Source of the DNA: Luteitalea sp. | GTDB taxonomy: Bacteria; Acidobacteriota; Vicinamibacteria; Vicinamibacterales; Vicinamibacteraceae | Length of the DNA: 38,259 nt | Reading direction: 5' to 3' | NCBI GenBank assembly: GCA_009377605.1 | Contig: WHTT01000061.1 | Location: 1 to 38,259, forward strand | Part shown: positions 33,539 through 38,259 of the stretch, piece by piece | Layout: each line of letters opens with the position of its first letter | Numbering within the stretch: position 1 is the first letter of the stretch | Position numbers and translations under genes: made by a program | The notes under the pieces: generated by a model | Databases searched by the model: none | The model's input: the letters and a program-made list of their open reading frames with translations, nothing else | Told to the model about the DNA's origin: nothing

Positions 33539-34927
33539 CTACTGCTCGACCACCTGACCAAACGGCGTCAGCTGTTCGCGGATCTGTGCGCGGTCGCCGA
33601 CGACGACGATGGTCATGGTCGGGTCCTGCAGGTAGTCCTTGGCGATGCGTTGGACATCTGTCGGCGTGACCGCGTAGACGTTCTTGACGTAGGTCGTCAA
33701 ATACGCGTCTGGCAGTCCGTGGAGGCCCAGAAACGCGAGCTGGCCGATCACGCCTTCACGGCTCGAGTTCCGCAGGACGAAGATCCCGGCCACGTAGTTC
33801 TGGATGCCTTCGAGCTCGTTTGCGGACGGCGCTTCCTCCTGCAGGCGCTGAATCTCGTTGAAGATCTCACGCATGGCCGCCCCAGTGTCCGCGGTGGTCA
33901 CGTCCGCGCTCTCCACCCAGTGCGCAGCGCGATAGCGCACGCCAACGGCGCTGGAAGGCGAGTACGTGTAGCCCTTGTCCTCGCGAATGTTGGACGTAAT
34001 GCGCGATCCAAACGAGCCGCCCAGCAGCGCGTTGGTGACCTGGAGTGCCATGTAATCCTCGTGCGATGGATCGACAACGGGCAAGCCGATTCGCAACGTC
34101 GACTGTGGAGCACCCGGGCGGTTGATGAGGTGCACCACCCGCTTGGTCACAGGCTTGGGAGGCTTGATCAAAGGCTCTTGTCCGCGCCCCCAATCGCCGA
34201 AGCTCTCGCGAATCGCCTCTTCGACGTCCCCTTCATCGAACATCCCAGCGACATAGACGTGCGTGCGCTGGGCACCAAAGTTCGTCTGGTAGAAGGTCTT
34301 GACTCGCTCGATGTCGTAGCTGCCGATCATCTCCTCGGTTGGGAACACGCGCCCATAGGGATGATTCGGATAGAGCAGCTCCATGAAACGCTCTTCCGCC
34401 AGCGGCTGGGCCTGGCTCTTGGCGATCGACAGATTCCGCACCATGTCCTTTTGCAGGCGGCCCAGCTCGGACGCCGGGAAGGCTGAGTGTCGGACGACGT
34501 CCGCGAGCAGGCGAACGAGGCCGCCGGCGTTCTCACTCAAGGCGTCGCTCGCAACCGTGGTCTCGTCCAATCCGGTGCTGATCGTCAGCTCGCCGCCCAT
34601 CGCCGCGACTTCGGACGCGAGCGCCTCCGCCCCGCGCGTGGCGGTGCCTTCCTTCATCAGGTCTGCGGTGAGATCGGCAAGCCAGGTTTCATCCGCACCC
34701 TCATTGAGGTTGCCCGAGCGCACGATGACCGAGACGGTGACCTTGGGCAGCGTTCCATAAGGCACGAGCGTCGCGCCCAGGCCGTTGTCCAACTGAAAGC
34801 TCTTCTTGGCGGGAAGCTTGAACGCCTTCGGCTCGCCACCCGGTGGGGGCTCTTGCTTTTGGGTAGAAACAGCGGAGACCGCCAACACACTTGCCAGAGC
34901 CGTTGCGACGCTCAGTCGAACCATCAT
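33539..34927 (-). CDS. M16-family peptidase, non-catalytic subunit
   Basis: 462 residues with signal peptide (MMVRLSVATALASVLAVSAVSTQ). It has the M16 two-domain fold (FQLDNGLGATLVPYGTLPKVTVSVIVRSGNLNEGADETWLADLTADLMKEGT), but where active members have HxxEH, residues 83-90 read LADLTADL, with no zinc ligands. The C-terminal domain keeps the arginine/tyrosine pair used for substrate binding (SRITSNIREDKGYTYS, Arg315 and Tyr322). This matches the regulatory partner of heterodimeric bacterial M16B peptidases. The start overlaps the stop of the catalytic subunit gene by four bases (ATGA), which implies coupled synthesis and a periplasmic complex. Confidence 0.9.
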   Translation of the reverse strand: MMVRLSVATALASVLAVSAVSTQKQEPPPGGEPKAFKLPAKKSFQLDNGLGATLVPYGTLPKVTVSVIVRSGNLNEGADETWLADLTADLMKEGTATRGAEALASEVAAMGGELTISTGLDETTVASDALSENAGGLVRLLADVVRHSAFPASELGRLQKDMVRNLSIAKSQAQPLAEERFMELLYPNHPYGRVFPTEEMIGSYDIERVKTFYQTNFGAQRTHVYVAGMFDEGDVEEAIRESFGDWGRGQEPLIKPPKPVTKRVVHLINRPGAPQSTLRIGLPVVDPSHEDYMALQVTNALLGGSFGSRITSNIREDKGYTYSPSSAVGVRYRAAHWVESADVTTADTGAAMREIFNEIQRLQEEAPSANELEGIQNYVAGIFVLRNSSREGVIGQLAFLGLHGLPDAYLTTYVKNVYAVTPTDVQRIAKDYLQDPTMTIVVVGDRAQIREQLTPFGQVVEQ

Positions 34928-36330
34928 TGCGCTCCTCCTTGCCCCTTCTCCGCTCCGGGTTCGATGGTGTAGATGGTGCGATCGGCCGCGCGCAAATAGC
35001 GTTTCGCCACCGTCTGGACCAGCTCCGGCGTCACCTCCCGCAAACGCTGATCGAGCGTATTGATTTGGGCCGGATCGTCATCGAACAGCGCAAAGCAGGC
35101 GAGCAGGTCCGCTCGGCCGAAGCCGAAGTCGCTGCCGACGGCGTCGTAGAAGCTCGAGCGCCACTTGGCCAGGGCCCGATCCAGCGCCGCCTGGTCGACC
35201 GGCGTGCTCTGGAGCGTTCCGATCGCTCCGTCGACCTCTCGCATGATCTGATCGCCCTTCACGCTCGAGTCGTGATAGAGCGACGCCATCCATAGAGTTG
35301 GGCCGTTGTAATTGAACATGTGCCCGAGCGGCCAGTTGATACCGCCTTCCACCTGGTCGGTGAACCCGTTACGTTGCACGAGTGCCTGGTGCAGCAGGCT
35401 GTCGTCTCCCTGGAGGAGAATCTGGTCGAGCACACCCAGAGCGAAGTATTCCGGGGAGCCTCGGTCCGGCATGCGATACGCGAAGGCGAGCGCGGGACGA
35501 TTCGCCTGCGGCGCCACGCGTGAGCCGTGCCGTTCCTCTTTTTGCGGCGGCTCGGAAATGTCTGGCAGCGCGGCCGTCTCGGCCCTCGGAATATCTGCGA
35601 AGTACTCGCGGATCCAGGTCAACGCCTGCTTCGACTCGAAGTCGCCCACGACGACCAGGGCAGCATTATTTGGCGCGTAATACGACTTGAAGAAGCGCTC
35701 GACATCCGACAAGCTCGCCGCATCGAGGTCTGCCATCTCGCCGTAGAAATTGTGTGAGTTGTACCAATTCGTGAACGCGACTTGCGGCACATCGAGCCAC
35801 GGAAAGCCGCCGTAGGGCTGATTGAGCACGTTGACACGCACCTCGTTCTTGACCACGTCGCGCTGATTCTTCAAGTTCTCCTCGGTGATGGCGAGGCCGC
35901 GCAGGCGGTCCGCCTCGGCCCAGAGCATGGTCTCGAGCTTGTGCGAAGGGACGATCTCGAAGTAGTTCGTGAAGTCGTATCGCGTGGAGCCGTTGAGAAT
36001 GCCCCCGTTCTGCTGCACGAGCTGAATGAACTCCATCTTCCCGAGGTTCGCCGATCCCTGGAACATCATGTGCTCGAACAGATGCGCAAAGCCGGTGCGT
36101 TCCTTCGGCTCGATGCGAAATCCAATGTTGTAATAGACGGCAACCGTCACGATGGGCGAGGTCGTGTCTGGCGAAAGCACCACCTTCAGCCCGTTATCGA
36201 GCGTGTGATACTCGACCGGCACGCTGAAGGCGTCCGTGGTCTCTTGGCTTTCCTCCTGCGTTGCGCAGCCGAGCGCCAGTGCGCTCAGCGCCGCGATGAG
36301 CGCAAGACGAGGCAGCTCGCTTCTTGTCAT
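34924..36330 (-). CDS. M16-family zinc peptidase, catalytic subunit (probable lipoprotein)
   Basis: 468 residues from ATG at 36330 (AGGGGG upstream). The N-terminus LALIAALSALALGCATQEES looks like a lipoprotein signal with Cys22, although alanine stands at the usual -3 leucine position. The inverted zinc motif HLFEH is at His83-Glu86-His87, with the third ligand Glu163 in VVKNEVR. The C-terminal domain (RPALAFAYRMPDRGSPEYFALGVLDQILLQGDDSLLHQALV) is typical. It probably degrades peptides in the periplasm with its partner encoded directly downstream. First of three genes with the partner and GNAT; it starts 34 bases after the HTH gene, which may share the transcript. Confidence 0.92.
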   Translation of the reverse strand: MTRSELPRLALIAALSALALGCATQEESQETTDAFSVPVEYHTLDNGLKVVLSPDTTSPIVTVAVYYNIGFRIEPKERTGFAHLFEHMMFQGSANLGKMEFIQLVQQNGGILNGSTRYDFTNYFEIVPSHKLETMLWAEADRLRGLAITEENLKNQRDVVKNEVRVNVLNQPYGGFPWLDVPQVAFTNWYNSHNFYGEMADLDAASLSDVERFFKSYYAPNNAALVVVGDFESKQALTWIREYFADIPRAETAALPDISEPPQKEERHGSRVAPQANRPALAFAYRMPDRGSPEYFALGVLDQILLQGDDSLLHQALVQRNGFTDQVEGGINWPLGHMFNYNGPTLWMASLYHDSSVKGDQIMREVDGAIGTLQSTPVDQAALDRALAKWRSSFYDAVGSDFGFGRADLLACFALFDDDPAQINTLDQRLREVTPELVQTVAKRYLRAADRTIYTIEPGAEKGQGGAQ

Positions 36331-36364
36331 GTCACCCCCTATGGAACCGCCGGAACCAGTCCGT

Positions 36365-36715
36365 TCAGACAGCGATCTTGGTCTCGATCGCGTCGTAATC
36401 GACACGCACGCCACGGTCTGTCGCGTCGAGAAGCCCCGCGCCTGTTAGAGCTTGGACATCCGCGTGCACGTTTCTGTAGTCGCGTCCCAGGGCCTGCGCC
36501 AGCGCTCGGACACTGGTGACCTTGTGCCGGCGTACATACCGCAGTAGCTCCATCCGCTTCCCTGTCAGGACGCGTGAGAGCGCCTCCCAACTTTCAAATG
36601 CCAAATGGCGCTCACGGAAGGACTCACCACGCTCCGCTCGGTGCCAGGCCTCGAGGAACCGGCGGCTCGCATCGTCTTCGATAGCGCCGCCTACCGTAAT
36701 CCTTGCTTTGCTCAT
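36365..36715 (-). CDS. Antitoxin-like HTH DNA-binding protein (HVO_A0114 type)
   Basis: 116 residues from ATG at 36715. SRRFLEAWHRAERGESFRERHLAFESWEALSRVLTGKRMELLRYVRRHKVTSVRALAQALGRDYRNVHADVQALTGAGLLDATDRGVRVDYDAIETKIAV matches the small winged-helix regulators annotated as HVO_A0114-family or MarR-like antitoxins. The HTH is SVRALAQALGRDYRNVHADVQALTGAGLL. They usually lie next to a small toxin gene such as DUF6516, and none is recognisable here. The reading frame stays open for some 165 bases upstream of the ATG without an obvious start, so a longer protein or a remnant of the partner cannot be excluded. It diverges from vapBC. Confidence 0.75.
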   Translation of the reverse strand: MSKARITVGGAIEDDASRRFLEAWHRAERGESFRERHLAFESWEALSRVLTGKRMELLRYVRRHKVTSVRALAQALGRDYRNVHADVQALTGAGLLDATDRGVRVDYDAIETKIAV

Positions 36716-36849
36716 GTGCCACCTCGAATCCCCATTAACAAGCTGGCGCAGCGGACCATATGGTGTCAACTGCCATATATATTGGCCTGGCGGCGAGATG
36801 CGGCCGCTGATGGTGGCAGATTCGCCGTTGACGCAGACGCGCGGTCCGG

Positions 36850-36894
36850 TTGATATTGTGACCTCACGCTGATATCTTCAGTAAAGTTGATATC
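36850..36894 (+). promoter_or_regulatory. vapBC promoter with three TGATAT repeats
   Basis: -35 TTGATA (36850-36855), 17-base spacer and -10 TATCTT (36873-36878). TGATAT occurs at 36851, 36870 and 36888, that is 19 and 18 bases apart and overlapping both promoter boxes; CTTCAG...CTGAAG adds an inverted repeat. Such sites fit autorepression by the VapBC complex. AAGGAGG (36897-36903) is the vapB ribosome-binding site. Confidence 0.6.
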
Positions 36895-36908
36895 TGAAGG
36901 AGGCCATT

Positions 36909-37124
36909 ATGTCTCGTACAGTTGTCGATATCGACGAGCAAGCTTTGATTGAGGCCATGAAAGAGTACGGCACCTCAACAAAGGTCGAGGCGGTAAACCG
37001 GGCACTCCGTGAGGTGGCCAACCGCCGTGCCAAGCGGCTCCGCAAGGCGTTCAAGGTCTGGGATCGAATGGCCGCCGATATGGTGGAGGTCGATTGGGAC
37101 GAGGCATGGCGGCGGCGCGGGTGA
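36909..37124 (+). CDS. vapB: Type II antitoxin, VapB family
   Basis: 71 residues: MSRTVVDIDEQALIEAMKEYGTSTKVEAVNRALREVANRRAKRLRKAFKVWDRMAADMVEVDWDEAWRRRG. The N-terminal ribbon-helix-helix (TVVDIDEQALIEAMKEYGTSTKVEAVNRALREVANRR) binds DNA, and the C-terminal tail with VEVDWDEAWRRRG is the toxin-binding part of DUF2191-type VapB proteins. AAGGAGG lies five bases upstream. It overlaps the toxin gene and is preceded by operator-like repeats. Confidence 0.92.
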   Translation: MSRTVVDIDEQALIEAMKEYGTSTKVEAVNRALREVANRRAKRLRKAFKVWDRMAADMVEVDWDEAWRRRG

Positions 37125-37618
37125 CCGGTGCGGAGTCGTCCGCTCAGGACGTGGTCGAAGAGCCAGAGAGCCCACTTTATCTCATCGATAAATCGGCCTG
37201 GGAACAACGCCAGCATAGCGTGACCGCAGGCCAGCGCATCAACCATCTGGTCATTGAAGGCCGGGCGGCAACCTGCTGGCTAGCGGCGCTGGAACATCTC
37301 TATTCGGCGCGCAACAGCGCAGACCTGTCCGACCGGCGCGACTCCCTCGACCTGCTCGTCTGGTTACCTGTCACGGCGGCGGTGGAGTCGACAGCGTTCG
37401 ATGTCATGGCGAGACTCGCCCGAAAAGGACAGCACCGCCTTCCCCTTCCGGATATCACCATCGCGGCGACAGCTCTCGTGCACGGGGCAATCGTCATGCA
37501 TTACGACAGTGATTTCGAACGCATCGCGGAGGCGACAGGTCAGCGACACGAATGGATCGTGCCGCGCGGTACCGGCCACGGCCGCAGGACCGAGGACACT
37601 GGCCGGCCGCCAGGATGA
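37106..37618 (+). CDS. vapC: Type II toxin, PIN-domain ribonuclease VapC
   Basis: 170 residues if started at ATG 37106; GTG at 37121, which overlaps the vapB stop as GTGA, is an equally good start and gives 165. The PIN domain acidic residues are present: Asp28 (YLIDKSAW), Glu63 (ALEHLYSAR), Asp116 (LPDITIAATA) and Asp134/Asp136 (HYDSDFERI). VapC toxins cut tRNA or rRNA with Mg2+ when the antitoxin is degraded. The C-terminal tail (PRGTGHGRRTEDTGRPPG) is longer and less conserved than usual. The pair appears intact. Confidence 0.92.
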   Translation: MAAARVTGAESSAQDVVEEPESPLYLIDKSAWEQRQHSVTAGQRINHLVIEGRAATCWLAALEHLYSARNSADLSDRRDSLDLLVWLPVTAAVESTAFDVMARLARKGQHRLPLPDITIAATALVHGAIVMHYDSDFERIAEATGQRHEWIVPRGTGHGRRTEDTGRPPG

Positions 37619-37734
37619 ACTCGTGGTACATGCGACCACCTTAGTGGTAGATTCCCTCCTACAACCCTCCGACAAGAGTAGCAACGGGAACACGCAGGGC
37701 ACCTACGGGGTCAAATCTCATTACGACGTGACAC

Positions 37735-38259
37735 ATGCTCGAGGCCCGCGCGCTGAGGAAGCGATACGGCGCCCATCTGGCCGTGCAGTCGGTCAGCTTC
37801 CACGTGCAGCGTGGCGAGATTCTCGGCTATCTCGGGCCGAACGGATCCGGTAAGACGACGACCGTCAACATGATCGTCGGGCTGTTGGAGCCGGGCGGCG
37901 GCTCCGTCTCGCTCGACGGGTGTCGTTTGTCCGAGAACCCGCTCGAGTACAAGCGGCGGATCGGCTACGTGCCTGAGGAACCGTATCTCTACACGCACCT
38001 CACGGCACCGGAGTACCTGACGCTCGTGGGCCAGCTGCGTGGCATGCCCCGCCGCCTGCTCGACGCGAAGATTGCACGTCTGTTGCAGCTATTCCTGTTG
38101 TACGAGAGCCGCTACGGCGCCATGTCTGGATATTCCAAGGGCATGCGCCAGCGCGTCATGCTGGCGGCCGCTCTCATGCACGATCCAGATCTGTTGGTGC
38201 TCGACGAGCCGTTCGCCGGCCTCGACGTCAATGCCGGGTTCCTCTTTCGCGCGCTCCTC
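37735..38259 (+). CDS. ABC transporter ATP-binding protein (ABC-2 type), 3' end outside window
   Basis: 175 codons from ATG at 37735 to the right edge, still open: MLEARALRKRYGAHLAVQSVSFHVQRGEILGYLGPNGSGKTTTVNMIVGLLEPGGGSVSLDG. Walker A GPNGSGKTT is at residues 34-42, the Q-loop region reads YVPEEPYLYTHLTAPEYL, the signature is MSGYSKGMRQRV and Walker B is LLVLDEPFAGLD. The YSKGMRQR signature is typical of ATPases that serve ABC-2 export permeases. A family of this type normally has its permease next, beyond the window. No strong ribosome-binding site is visible. The 116 bases between vapC and this gene show only a weak hairpin (ACCAC-CTTA-GTGGT at 37635-37648). Confidence 0.92.
   Translation, partial: MLEARALRKRYGAHLAVQSVSFHVQRGEILGYLGPNGSGKTTTVNMIVGLLEPGGGSVSLDGCRLSENPLEYKRRIGYVPEEPYLYTHLTAPEYLTLVGQLRGMPRRLLDAKIARLLQLFLLYESRYGAMSGYSKGMRQRVMLAAALMHDPDLLVLDEPFAGLDVNAGFLFRALL

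Noticed and set aside
37635-37648. Hairpin ACCAC-CTTA-GTGGT after vapC as terminator
   Set aside because: Stem of only five pairs and no T run; kept as a remark only.
1-38259. CRISPR, prophage or intact insertion sequence
   Set aside because: No regular repeat-spacer array, phage structural gene or transposase frame was recognised on either strand.

Overview
The window looks like a chromosomal accessory region of an Acidobacteriota genome, probably class Vicinamibacteria. Three things suggest this: high G+C; five members of the large two-part MacB/FtsX permease family known as ADOP (acidobacterial duplicated orphan permeases), one pair with its PadR regulator; and an Oar-like TonB receptor with an N-terminal carboxypeptidase-regulatory domain. 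Lineage is inferred from gene content only. No rRNA, tRNA, CRISPR array, prophage or intact insertion sequence was seen.

Region 1 (1-4290) is a decay zone. It holds two ADOP genes with large internal deletions and frame changes, a degraded DUF222/HNH endonuclease relic between them on the other strand, a block of three back-to-back palindromes, and palindromic repeats. Region 2 (4290-17569) is a catabolic and uptake locus. It contains an SDR overlapping a small WYL-like protein, a D-erythronate dehydrogenase-like enzyme, an L-fucose isomerase-like protein, a BNR 'sialidase' with a one-base frameshift, the TonB receptor, a DapA-family aldolase, a GH67-like secreted glycoside hydrolase, an RraA-family aldolase-like protein and an IclR regulator. 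An 8-base sequence, ACGTTTCA, occurs in both divergent promoter regions and may be the IclR operator.

Region 3 (17727-24215) is mixed: a secreted D-aminoacylase-like hydrolase, a secreted DUF6454-like protein, an exported DinB protein, an AraC regulator divergent from an Old Yellow Enzyme, and an alpha/beta hydrolase pseudogene that has lost its nucleophile. Region 4 (24317-32040) is the main permease block: a padR-adop-adop operon with a probably leaderless promoter carrying a palindrome in its spacer, and a separate complete ADOP. One operon ADOP has two in-frame internal deletions.

Region 5 (32041-38259) holds a repeat array in front of a methyltransferase, a truncated DUF1772 gene, an M16 peptidase pair with a GNAT gene in one operon, an antitoxin-like HTH protein, a vapBC module with three operator-like repeats, and the start of an ABC-2 type ATPase that runs off the window. 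Three families of intergenic palindromes recur across the window. One forms the C-terminal codons of the GNAT gene.
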